Shown piece after piece: positions 26,294 through 33,551 of a DNA stretch of 64,000 bases (its first letter is position 1; every line of letters begins with the position of its first letter). Origin of the DNA: Streptomyces sp. SUK 48. Lineage in GTDB: Bacteria > Actinomycetota > Actinomycetes > Streptomycetales > Streptomycetaceae. A program made the translations under genes and the position numbers. The notes below the pieces were generated by a model that saw only the letters and a list, made by a program, of their open reading frames with translations, ran no database searches and was not told the DNA's origin. The DNA lies in contig NZ_CP045740.1 of assembly GCF_009650765.1 (NCBI RefSeq), positions 7,726,001 through 7,790,000 on the forward strand. Reading direction: 5' to 3'.

Positions 26294-27292
26294 ATGACTC
26301 GCATCGCCATCAACGGGTTCGGCCGCATCGGACGCAATGTGCTGCGCGCGCTGCTCGAACGGGACAGCGCCCTCGAGGTCGTCGCCGTCAACGACCTGAC
26401 GGAGCCCGCCACCCTCGCCCGGCTGCTCGCCTACGACAGCACGGCCGGCCGGCTCGGGCGTCCGGTGACCGTCGACGGCGACACCCTCGTGGTGGACGGC
26501 CGCCGGATCACGGTGCTGGCCGAGCGTGAGCCGGCGCAGCTGCCCTGGGCCGAACTCGGCGTCGACATCGTCCTGGAGGCCACCGGCCGCTTCACCTCGG
26601 CGAAGGCCGCCCGCGCCCACCTCGACGCCGGTGCGAGGAAGGTGCTCGTCAGCGCGCCGTCCGACGGCGCCGACGTCACCCTCGCGTTCGGCGTCAACAC
26701 CGACGCCTACGACCCGCAGGTGCACACGATCGTCTCGAACGCCTCCTGCACCACCAACGCGCTGGCGCCGCTCGCCGCCGTCCTCGACGAACTCGCCGGT
26801 ATCGAGCACGGGTTCATGACCACGGTGCACGCCTATACGCAGGAGCAGAACCTCCAGGACGGTCCGCACCGCGACGCCCGCCGCGCCCGTGCCGCCGGCG
26901 TCAACATCGTGCCGACCACGACCGGCGCCGCCAAGGCGATCGGCCTGGTCCTGCCGAACCTCGAAGGCAAGCTGTCGGGCGACTCGATCCGCGTCCCGGT
27001 GCCGGTGGGCTCGATCGTCGAACTCAACACGACCGTCGCCCGCGACGTGACCCGCGACGAGGTGCTGGCGGCCTACCGCGCCGCGGCGGAGGGCCCCCTC
27101 GCCGGCGTCCTCGAGTACTCGGACGACCCGCTCGTCTCCTCCGACATCACCGGCAACCCCGCCTCCTCCATCTTCGACTCGGCCCTCACCCGGGTCGACG
27201 GCCGCCACATCAAGGTGGTCGCGTGGTACGACAACGAGTGGGGCTTCTCGAACCGCGTGATCGACACCCTCACCCTGCTCGCCACCCGCTGA
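26294..27292 (+). CDS. gap: Glyceraldehyde-3-phosphate dehydrogenase, type I
   Basis: A 332-residue NAD-dependent dehydrogenase that oxidises glyceraldehyde 3-phosphate in glycolysis. INGFGRIGRNVLRAL is the NAD-binding loop, and the catalytic Cys lies in SNASCTTNALAP. HAYTQEQNLQDGPHRDARRAR and WYDNEWGFSNRV are the usual substrate and C-terminal motifs. ND in AVNDLT at about residue 34 suggests NAD rather than NADP preference. Start ATG 26294 with GAAGGGA upstream. Streptomyces genomes often have more than one gap gene. This one is not next to pgk or tpi, so it may be an accessory copy. Confidence 0.95.
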   Translation: MTRIAINGFGRIGRNVLRALLERDSALEVVAVNDLTEPATLARLLAYDSTAGRLGRPVTVDGDTLVVDGRRITVLAEREPAQLPWAELGVDIVLEATGRFTSAKAARAHLDAGARKVLVSAPSDGADVTLAFGVNTDAYDPQVHTIVSNASCTTNALAPLAAVLDELAGIEHGFMTTVHAYTQEQNLQDGPHRDARRARAAGVNIVPTTTGAAKAIGLVLPNLEGKLSGDSIRVPVPVGSIVELNTTVARDVTRDEVLAAYRAAAEGPLAGVLEYSDDPLVSSDITGNPASSIFDSALTRVDGRHIKVVAWYDNEWGFSNRVIDTLTLLATR

Positions 27293-27470
27293 CATCGCCG
27301 CCGCAGCGGTGGCGTGGCCGTCCACGTCACCGCGCGCTGCTCGACCCCCTGGTGACCGCGCCGCGGGACCTCGGCGGCGAAGCCCCTCCCGAAAAGGCAC
27401 ACCTGCCACCCGGAGGGTCTCGTAGCCTCGTACCCGTACCTGTCGCGTCCTGTTGCCCTTGGAGTCGCAG

Positions 27471-27818
27471 ATGGCCGTTCGCCGTGTCATGCCCATCATC
27501 CATTCCGCGGCCGCGGAGGAGAGCCGTGACTTCTACGGCCTGCTGGGCTTCGAGGAGGTCATGAATCTCGACTGGGTGATGACACTCGCCTCGCCGTCGA
27601 CCCCGGCGGCACAGATCAGCGTCGTGTCCACCGACCGGACCGCCCCGGTCACCCCGGACATGAGCATCGAGGTGGACGACGTGGAGGCGGCCTACGCGGC
27701 CATGCGGGCCGCCGGCGCGGAGATCGTCCACCCGCTGCGGGACGAGGAGTGGGGAGTACGCCGCTTCTTCGTCCGCGATCCGAGCGGTCGCGTGATCAAT
27801 GTCCTGAGCCACCGCTGA
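27471..27818 (+). CDS. VOC/glyoxalase-fold protein
   Basis: A 115-residue single-domain vicinal-oxygen-chelate protein: MAVRRVMPIIHSAAAEESRDFYGLLGFEEVM at the start and VRRFFVRDPSGRVINVLSH at the end give the paired beta-alpha-beta units. The GGAG at 27461-27464 fixes the ATG at 27471. Such proteins act as dioxygenases, lyases or antibiotic-binding resistance proteins, usually as dimers. The first His/Glu metal position (IIHS) is present, but I cannot assign a substrate. It stands alone downstream of gap. Confidence 0.8.
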   Translation: MAVRRVMPIIHSAAAEESRDFYGLLGFEEVMNLDWVMTLASPSTPAAQISVVSTDRTAPVTPDMSIEVDDVEAAYAAMRAAGAEIVHPLRDEEWGVRRFFVRDPSGRVINVLSHR

Positions 27819-28006
27819 CGCTGGTCGCACGCGGAGGCGAACGGCGTGCTGGCGCCCTCGGCGACCGCTCGGCCGCGGGGGAGCCGAGCGGCCAGGTCGC
27901 GAGACCCCGCGAGAGAGGACGGGTGGCGGTCCACGAACCGGCCTTCACCGTCTTGTCGGCCCTGCACAGCGCCGGAGCGCCGGACGCGAGGTGATCGACC
28001 GCATGC

Positions 28007-28599
28007 TCAGCCCCTGTCCGGGGCGGGTGCGGGGCCCCGGTTCCCGGTCACCTCGCGCGCGATGCGACGCCACTCGGCCTCCCCACCGGGCAACGGCCAG
28101 GCCCACGTCGGTCGTTCCGCCGTGTCCAGGTCGTGGAGGGCGCGGGCGAGTCGCGGACCGGCGCTGGCGGTGCCGTCCGGGACGGTGGGGCCGTGGGCGG
28201 CGCGGAGCCGGGCGAAGCGTGCCAGTTCGGACGCGTAGAAGCCCACGGCGTCATCGACGCCCGCGGCCAGTTCGTCGCCCGGCATCGTGCGGTGCAACTG
28301 GAGAACCAGTCGATGTACCCGTCCGGATGACCCTCGACGAGCATCGAGCGCCAGTAGTCTCCGTGCGAAGTCTCGGCGCGGAGCGGCGGGACGAAGGAGC
28401 GGTACTCGTCGGTGCGCCAGAAGTCCACGTCCTGAAGGTGCTCGTCGACAACGGCGAGCAGTACGGTCCGCGACCGCTGCGCGACGAGCAGCCGCCGCTC
28501 CGCACTGAACACGCACAACCCCGGCTCCCGGCGCCCCGGTACGTCAAGAGACAGGCCCACCCAGGTGCCGTCTCCCCGAGTGACATCGCCGCGCCGCAT
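28007..28599 (-). pseudogene. Frameshifted conserved-looking hypothetical gene
   Basis: The first half reads from ATG 28599 as MRRGDVTRGDGTWVGLSLDV to HPDGYIDWF. The second half continues one frame over as LQLHRTMPGDELAAGVDDAV to NRGPAPAPDRG. The break is at about 28300-28305, where TTCTCC on the coding strand would be TTCCTCC in an intact gene. Restoring one base gives a 197-residue soluble protein. I do not recognise a family; the repeated FWRTDEYRSF and LARFARLRAAHG segments look helical. The gene may be a true pseudogene, or intact in the organism if the missing base is an assembly error. Confidence 0.55.
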
Positions 28600-28800
28600 A
28601 CCGGGAAGCGTAGACGGCCGCGGCCCAAGTCCCCGGCCCGCCCCAGGAGAGCCGGCGCCCGCTCCGGGGCGCGCCCGCGTCGTCCCGGAAGCCCGTCCCG
28701 GAAGTCGTCCTTGAAGTCGTCCCGGAAAAGGGTTGGACGGGACGACGACCTCGCTTGTAGCTTGCAGTCGACCGTGACACCGCCCGAGGAGGTGAGACCC

Positions 28801-28854
28801 ATGAACGCTGTATCGACGTGGGTGCTCCCCCTTTCCGTCACGGCCGGCGATTGA
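28801..28854 (+). CDS. Possible 17-residue leader peptide
   Basis: A short frame, MNAVSTWVLPLSVTAGD, is preceded by a strong GAGGAGGTGA seven bases from its ATG, better than the site of the gene that follows 55 nt later. No attenuator hairpin is obvious. A leader or upstream ORF controlling the hydrolase-like gene is possible; a chance frame cannot be excluded. Confidence 0.4.
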   Translation: MNAVSTWVLPLSVTAGD

Positions 28855-28909
28855 CGTAGGCGTCGCCGGGAGCGCCTCCACACCAAGGCACTCCCGAAAG
28901 GCAACACCC

Positions 28910-29674
28910 ATGCTCTCTTTGCACTTCACCGCCGAGTCGTCGTCGGACGGCCTGGTCGAGCGCGACTTCACCGTGGGGGACATCCCCGGAGTCCTCTGGT
29001 CGCCGGCCTCCGGCGGCGACCGCGCGCCCCTGGTCCTGATGGGCCACGGCGGCGGCAGGCACAAGAAGGAGCCGGCCATGACGGGCCGCGCCCGCCTCCT
29101 CGTGAACGGCTACGGCCTCCACGCCGCCGCCATCGACGCGCCCGGTCACGGCGACCGGCTGCGCACCGCCCACGACGAGCGGGACATCGCAGCGCTGCGC
29201 GAGGCGCAGGCGGCGGGCGCGCCGGAAGGCCCGGTCGTCGTCCCGTACAACGCCCGCCTGGCCGAGCTCGCCGTGCCCGAGTGGCAGACGGTCCTGGACG
29301 CCCTCCAGCGGCTTCCCGAGATCGGCGCCGACGGGCCGGTGGGCTACACCGGCCTCGGCCTGGGCACCGCGATCGGGGTGCCGCTGGTGGCGGCCGAGCC
29401 CAGGATCAAGGCCGCGGTCTTCGGCATGCACTGGCCCGACGCCCTGACCGAGACGGCCGGGCGGATCACCGTCCCGGTCGAGTTCGACATGCAGTGGGAC
29501 AACGAGCGCATCCCGCGCGCGGCCAGCCTCGCGCTGTTCGATGCCTTCGCCTCGAAGGAGAAGACCTTGCACGCCAACGCGGGCAAGCACTTCGACTGGC
29601 CCAGGTTCGAGGCCGACAGCGCGGTCCGGTTCCTCGCCCGGCACCTCGGCCGGGCGGTCACCGTACCGGCCTGA
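28910..29674 (+). CDS. Alpha/beta-hydrolase-fold protein lacking the nucleophile
   Basis: A 254-residue protein of the dienelactone-hydrolase-like alpha/beta hydrolase family. LVLMGHGGGRHKKEP gives the oxyanion region, AAAIDAPGHGDR the following strand, and the C-terminal HFDWPRFE contains a possible catalytic His. The nucleophile elbow reads GYTGLGLGTAIG at about residues 147-158, where relatives have G-L-S-M-G. Ser is therefore Gly, and ordinary esterase chemistry should be lost. It may be a binding or regulatory protein. Start ATG 28910 behind GAAAGG. A strong hairpin ends the transcript at 29688-29716. Confidence 0.75.
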   Translation: MLSLHFTAESSSDGLVERDFTVGDIPGVLWSPASGGDRAPLVLMGHGGGRHKKEPAMTGRARLLVNGYGLHAAAIDAPGHGDRLRTAHDERDIAALREAQAAGAPEGPVVVPYNARLAELAVPEWQTVLDALQRLPEIGADGPVGYTGLGLGTAIGVPLVAAEPRIKAAVFGMHWPDALTETAGRITVPVEFDMQWDNERIPRAASLALFDAFASKEKTLHANAGKHFDWPRFEADSAVRFLARHLGRAVTVPA

Positions 29675-29687
29675 CGGTGAGCGCGCG

Positions 29688-29716
29688 CGGCGCCCGGTCC
29701 GACGGACCGGGCGCCG
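29688..29716 (+). terminator. Strong hairpin after the hydrolase gene
   Basis: CGGCGCCCGGTCC-gac-GGACCGGGCGCCG is a perfect 13-bp stem with a 3-nt loop, 14 bases past the stop codon. It lacks a T-tract, as is common in high-GC actinomycetes. Confidence 0.8.
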
Positions 29717-29891
29717 CGGCGTCGTCACCTCGCGGCTCTCGCCGACCGGTTCCCGCCGACCGGTTCCCGTCACCGTCGTACAGATCGCCAGGATTGCGGC
29801 CGGGGCGGGCGGGAAGGCGGACCGCAGGCCGATGGACGCGCTGCTTCGGGGCGGTGGCCCGAGACGAAGGCGGCGGGAGGGGTGGGTGCGG

Positions 29892-30497
29892 GTGAGCAGG
29901 CAATCGACGGTGGAGCCGGGGCAGGAGCCCTCGGCGGGGGACCGCGACGAGGTGCGGGTGCCGCCGATACGGCCCGGCGGTTACGACCCGGCCGACTACG
30001 CCGCCATCGTGGTACGCAGCGCCGAGGAGGCCGGAGTGTCGGCGCTGCTCGTCATGACGGTGCTCCACAACGAGGCGTACAAGCCGCACCATCCGCTGCT
30101 GGAGCGGCTGTGGCAGTGGTGGAAGCCCGGGGCGTCCTTCGGTGTGGCCAACATGCACCGCGCGACCTTCGAGGGGGTGCGGCGGGCACACGACCTGCCG
30201 GGGCGGTGGCAGGACCTGCGCGACGATCCGGCCTTCGCCATCCACGCGGCGGCGCTGCACCTGAAGGACCTCGACCGCAGGCTTCCGCGACGGCACGTGC
30301 GCCGCTACACCCGCGACGAACTGCTCGCCCTGGGCTATAACACGGGCGAACGCAATATGCGGGCCTTCGCCCGGGGTGTCCTGCCGGGCCCCATGGCACG
30401 GTCGTACCTGCGCCGGTTCCGCGCCTACCGGGGGAGTGCCGCCGAGGCCCTCGCCGCGGCGGATCGCCGTGACCCGTGGGGCACGGCGGCCGAATGA
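29892..30497 (+). CDS. Lysozyme-like (transglycosylase-fold) hypothetical protein
   Basis: A 201-residue protein with the layout of a soluble lytic transglycosylase-like domain. DYAAIVVRSAEEAGVSALLVMTVLHNEAYKP holds a Glu at the catalytic position, and ASFGVANMHRATFEGVRR matches the usual serine/glycine loop. YTRDELLALGYNTGERNM corresponds to the YNxG motif that contacts glycan. There is no signal peptide in the chosen form, starting GTG 29892 nine bases after GGAGGGG, so the route to the cell wall is unclear. It may act inside the cell or use an upstream start at 29832. The gene converges with the cold-shock gene. Confidence 0.7.
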   Translation: MSRQSTVEPGQEPSAGDRDEVRVPPIRPGGYDPADYAAIVVRSAEEAGVSALLVMTVLHNEAYKPHHPLLERLWQWWKPGASFGVANMHRATFEGVRRAHDLPGRWQDLRDDPAFAIHAAALHLKDLDRRLPRRHVRRYTRDELLALGYNTGERNMRAFARGVLPGPMARSYLRRFRAYRGSAAEALAAADRRDPWGTAAE

Positions 30498-30546
30498 GCG
30501 GCCGCGGAACGGCGGAACAGGCGGGTGCCCCAGCCGGGGCGGCCCG

Positions 30547-30598
30547 CACCCGTGAGAGGCGGCCGCCGTACGGCAGCCGCCTCGGAAGGTCACGGGTG
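30547..30598. terminator. Bidirectional hairpin between convergent genes
   Basis: CACCCGTGA + GAGGCGGC pair with GCCGCCTC and TCACGGGTG, giving two perfect stems of 8 and 9 bp stacked with a small side bulge. It lies between the ends of the lysozyme-like gene and the cold-shock gene and can terminate both. Confidence 0.8.
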
Positions 30599-30605
30599 TG
30601 GCCGG

Positions 30606-30809
30606 TCAGCCCCGGATGATGTTCTGGGCCTGGGGGCCCTTCTGGCCCTGGCCGATGTCGAAGGTGACCTGCTCGCCCTCGGTGAGCTCGCGGAATCCAC
30701 CGCCCTGGATCTCGGAATAGTGCGCGAAGACGTCAGCTCCTCCGCCGTCCTGGGCGATGAAGCCGTACCCCTTCTCGGAGTTGAACCATTTCACGGTGCC
30801 GCTGGCCAT
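30606..30809 (-). CDS. Cold-shock domain protein
   Basis: A 67-residue single OB-fold CspA-family RNA/DNA chaperone. The RNP1 motif KGYGFI is at residues 13-18 and RNP2 (DVFAHYS) at 26-32; the usual VFVHYS is VFAHYS here. The C-terminus [15 protein letters not shown] is typical of Streptomyces paralogues. It melts RNA secondary structure and may be constitutive or cold-induced. The 180-nt upstream gap has room for a structured 5' leader, but no defined element was recognised. Streptomyces genomes carry many copies, so no specific symbol is assigned. Confidence 0.93.
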   Translation of the reverse strand: MASGTVKWFNSEKGYGFIAQDGGGADVFAHYSEIQGGGFRELTEGEQVTFDIGQGQKGPQAQNIIRG

Positions 30810-30990
30810 CGATCGATCCTTCGTTCATACCGGGAGCCACCCATGTCCGGGGCCGCTCCGGCTCCCTTGGCAGTAGGAGCCGACATCGTTTCTACCCCGA
30901 GCACCGCCGCCTATCCGGCTCATGACACAGCAGTCGGTGTGGCGTCGTCGCGGAGAACCCGTTGCGCACCCCATTCGGCCGCGCCCGGGA

Positions 30991-31884
30991 TCACGGCAGG
31001 GTGAGGCCGAGGCGTTCGGTCAGTTCGGTGAGGGCCTGGCCGAGCGGCATCTCCACGTGCGCGTGCGCGAGGTCGTCGCCGCGTGTCGGGCCGAGGTTGA
31101 TGACGGAGACGGGCTTGCCGTCCTTGGCGGCGCGTCGGACGAACCGCAGGCCCGACAGGACGGCCAGGGACGAGCCGAGGACGAGCAGCGAGCCGGCCGC
31201 GTCGATCAGGTCCATGCAGCGCCGGGTGCGGGGCTTGGGCACGTTCTCACCGAAGAACACGACGTACGGCTTGAGCACGCCACCGCACCGCTCGCACGGC
31301 ACCACGCGGAACGTGTGCACGAGGTCGTCGGGCAGCTCGATGTCGCCGTCGGGGTTGACCCGGAGCCCGGCGGCGTCCCGCGCGGCGAGGAGTTCCCCGT
31401 TGGCGGCGAGCAGCCGCGCGTCGAGTTCGTCGCGCGGGCTGATCGTCTCGCAGTCGAGGCATACGACCCGGTCCAGACTGCCGTGCAGGGCGACTGCGTC
31501 CGTCGTCCCGGCCGCCTGGTGCAGCCCGTCCACGTTCTGCGTGATCACGGCATCGACGTACCCGGACGCGCGCAGCGCCTGCACGGCGTGGTGACCGGCA
31601 TTGGGCCGGGCCTCGGCGATGGCCCGGCGCCCGACATAGCCGCGGGCCCAGTAGCGGCGCCGGTTCGCCTCGTCCGCCACGAAGTCCTGGTACGTCATGG
31701 GGGAGTGCCGCCGGTGCCGCCCGGTCACGCCCCGGTAGTCGGGGATACCGGACTCGGTGGAGATCCCGGCCCCGGTCAGCACCGCCACCTTGCCGGCGGC
31801 CAGTTGCCCGGCGATCTCGTCCATCCCGCCGGCGGGACGTGTACCGGTGTCGGGCAGGGGACCGACGATCGGACGCATACGCAT
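30991..31884 (-). CDS. Sir2-family NAD-dependent protein deacylase
   Basis: A 297-residue sirtuin. VAVLTGAGISTESGIPDYRG binds NAD, ITQNVDGLHQ and ALHGSLDRVVCLDC supply the acceptor-side residues with the catalytic His in LHGSL, and two pairs (CLDC and CERC) form the zinc site. GSSLAVLSG and VSVINLGPT complete the Rossmann fold. It removes acetyl or other acyl groups from lysines using NAD. A roughly 35-residue insert between the first zinc pair and the next is longer than in E. coli CobB and is a feature of many actinobacterial members. The start at 31884 or the ATG two codons later is equally plausible. Confidence 0.93.
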   Translation of the reverse strand: MRMRPIVGPLPDTGTRPAGGMDEIAGQLAAGKVAVLTGAGISTESGIPDYRGVTGRHRRHSPMTYQDFVADEANRRRYWARGYVGRRAIAEARPNAGHHAVQALRASGYVDAVITQNVDGLHQAAGTTDAVALHGSLDRVVCLDCETISPRDELDARLLAANGELLAARDAAGLRVNPDGDIELPDDLVHTFRVVPCERCGGVLKPYVVFFGENVPKPRTRRCMDLIDAAGSLLVLGSSLAVLSGLRFVRRAAKDGKPVSVINLGPTRGDDLAHAHVEMPLGQALTELTERLGLTLP

Positions 31885-31992
31885 ATCAGCAGCTTAGGAC
31901 GCCGACCGGCGTAGTGCGCCCCCGAAGGGCAAGCGCGGCTTCGCCCCGCGCCGCGCCCGCGTCCGCGCCCGTTTCGGCGGGACCGGCGCCGT

Positions 31993-32838
31993 TCAGGAGA
32001 CGGAGATGGGGACCGCCGTGCCCGTCACCTCGATGCCGCTGGACGGATCCGCCGGGATCTTCACCGTCAGGAGACTCGGGCGGCCCATGTCCACGCCCTG
32101 GTGGATGGTCAGCACCGCGGGCGGTGTGACGAGCCCGTTGCCGCGGAGGTAACCGCCGAGGGCCGCGGCCGCCGCGCCGGTGGCCGGGTCCTCGACGACA
32201 CCGCCCGGCGGGAAGGGGTTGCGGGCGTGGAAGACCGAGTCCGACTCGCGGTGCACGAGGGCGATGGTCGTCCAATCCCGCCGCACCATCAAGGCGTTGA
32301 GCGCGGGCATGTCGTAGTCGAGGTCGGCCAGCCGTGCCCGGTCGGCGGTGGCGATGACCGGGTGCCAGGCGCCGCCGTAGGCGACCTGCGGCGGCAGCGC
32401 CGGGTCGAGGTCGGCGGCGGACCAGCGCAGGGCGGTGAGGAGTTCGGCGAGATCGGTGCCGGAGAGCTCCGCCGTACGGGGCTCGACGCTGACCAGGGTG
32501 GCCGTGACCGCGCCGTCCGGGGTGGTCGAGGTGGTCACGGGGACGGGTCCGGCCTTGGTGTGCAGCAGCAGGCGGCCGACGCCGTGCCGGGAGGCGTGTG
32601 CGACGGCCGTCGCGATGGTGGCGTGGCCGCAGAACGGGACCTCGGCCTGCGGGCTGAAGTACCGGATGTCGAGCGACCCGTCGGGGCGGGCGACGGCGAA
32701 CGCCGTTTCCGAGTAGCCGACTTCGGCGGCGGTGGCGGCCATCGTCGCCTCGTCGATGCCGGTGGCGTCCAGCACCACACCCGCCGGGTTTCCGCCCAGG
32801 GGGTCACTGCTGAAGGCCACGTAGCGCAGGATGTCCAT
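31993..32838 (-). CDS. PhzF-family isomerase/epimerase-like protein
   Basis: A 281-residue member of the PhzF family (two similar diaminopimelate-epimerase-fold halves). LGGNPAGVVLD is the N-terminal signature, the Glu in GYSETAF matches the catalytic Glu of PhzF, and VPFCGHATIATA and VEDPATGAAAAALGGYL are the conserved phosphate/loop motifs. No other phenazine genes are nearby, so phenazine synthesis is unlikely. Most family members have no known substrate. The ATG at 32838 starts the conserved MDILRYVAF segment; an upstream reading to 32913 lacks support. Confidence 0.9.
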   Translation of the reverse strand: MDILRYVAFSSDPLGGNPAGVVLDATGIDEATMAATAAEVGYSETAFAVARPDGSLDIRYFSPQAEVPFCGHATIATAVAHASRHGVGRLLLHTKAGPVPVTTSTTPDGAVTATLVSVEPRTAELSGTDLAELLTALRWSAADLDPALPPQVAYGGAWHPVIATADRARLADLDYDMPALNALMVRRDWTTIALVHRESDSVFHARNPFPPGGVVEDPATGAAAAALGGYLRGNGLVTPPAVLTIHQGVDMGRPSLLTVKIPADPSSGIEVTGTAVPISVS

Positions 32839-32952
32839 CGGGCGACGGTAGACGCCCCGTCGTTGGGCGGTCAAAGGTGTTCCACGGCAAGGAGGTTGCC
32901 GTCCTGCGGGCATCGACCGCGTTCCGGCGGTACGACGTTCAGGCGGGACGTC

Positions 32953-33423
32953 TCAGGACGCCGACGCCCGCCCGTCCCAAAGTCGCCCGGCGAAGGCCCG
33001 TGCGGCGGCCAGGTCCCCGGCGTTCGGCCGCTGCTTGTTGATGCCACCGAGCAGCTTGAAGGGCGCCCAGGTGTCGAACGCCCGGCAGGAGAAGCTCCCT
33101 TCCACCTCGAAGCCCTTGGCCTCCAGGAGCCGGACCAGGGGGCGGGCGAAGGGCATCAGGGGGAGCTCGGGGAGCCCGCTGGTGGCGAACACGAACGCCC
33201 GGCCCCGCCCGGCGGGCAGCGCCTTGGCGAAGTCGGTCAGCCGGGGGTGGAGCCTGCTGTAGAAGACGCCCGATCCGAATCCCACGAGGTCGGCGGCGGC
33301 CAGCTCCGCCGGGTCGGCCTGTTCCGGGGAGACGACCTTCGCGTCCAGGGTCTCGGCCATGCTGTCGGCGACACGACGCGTGTTGCCGTGCGACACGGAG
33401 GCGCACACGATGACGGTCTTCAT
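32953..33423 (-). CDS. Flavodoxin-like protein
   Basis: A 156-residue single-domain flavodoxin. The phosphate-binding loop SVSHGNTRRVADSMAETL follows the first strand, and GFGSGVFYSRLHPRL and FVFATSGLPELP are the isoalloxazine loops. It could carry electrons to an oxygenase, or be a menaquinone-type protoporphyrinogen oxidase-like flavodoxin. Cysteine 117 in EGSFSCRAFDTW is conserved in similar proteins I have seen. The ATG at 33423 begins MKTVIVCASVSHG. It lies 128 nt downstream of the PKS on the same strand and could be cotranscribed with it. Confidence 0.85.
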   Translation of the reverse strand: MKTVIVCASVSHGNTRRVADSMAETLDAKVVSPEQADPAELAAADLVGFGSGVFYSRLHPRLTDFAKALPAGRGRAFVFATSGLPELPLMPFARPLVRLLEAKGFEVEGSFSCRAFDTWAPFKLLGGINKQRPNAGDLAAARAFAGRLWDGRASAS

Positions 33424-33551
33424 CCTCACGATCCCTTCTCTCGCTTCCGTATCAAGGACCGGCGCGGCGGCGTCGGATGTGACATGCGGCGAGCGTGACG
33501 GCGCCCACATCCCGCGGCTCCGTCCCGCTCCGCCCCTCTCCCCGGGCGTCC

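Noticed and set aside
24947..27499. Long minus-strand frame opposite glxA-like and gap
   Set aside because: It is antisense to two well-recognised genes and has no domain of its own.
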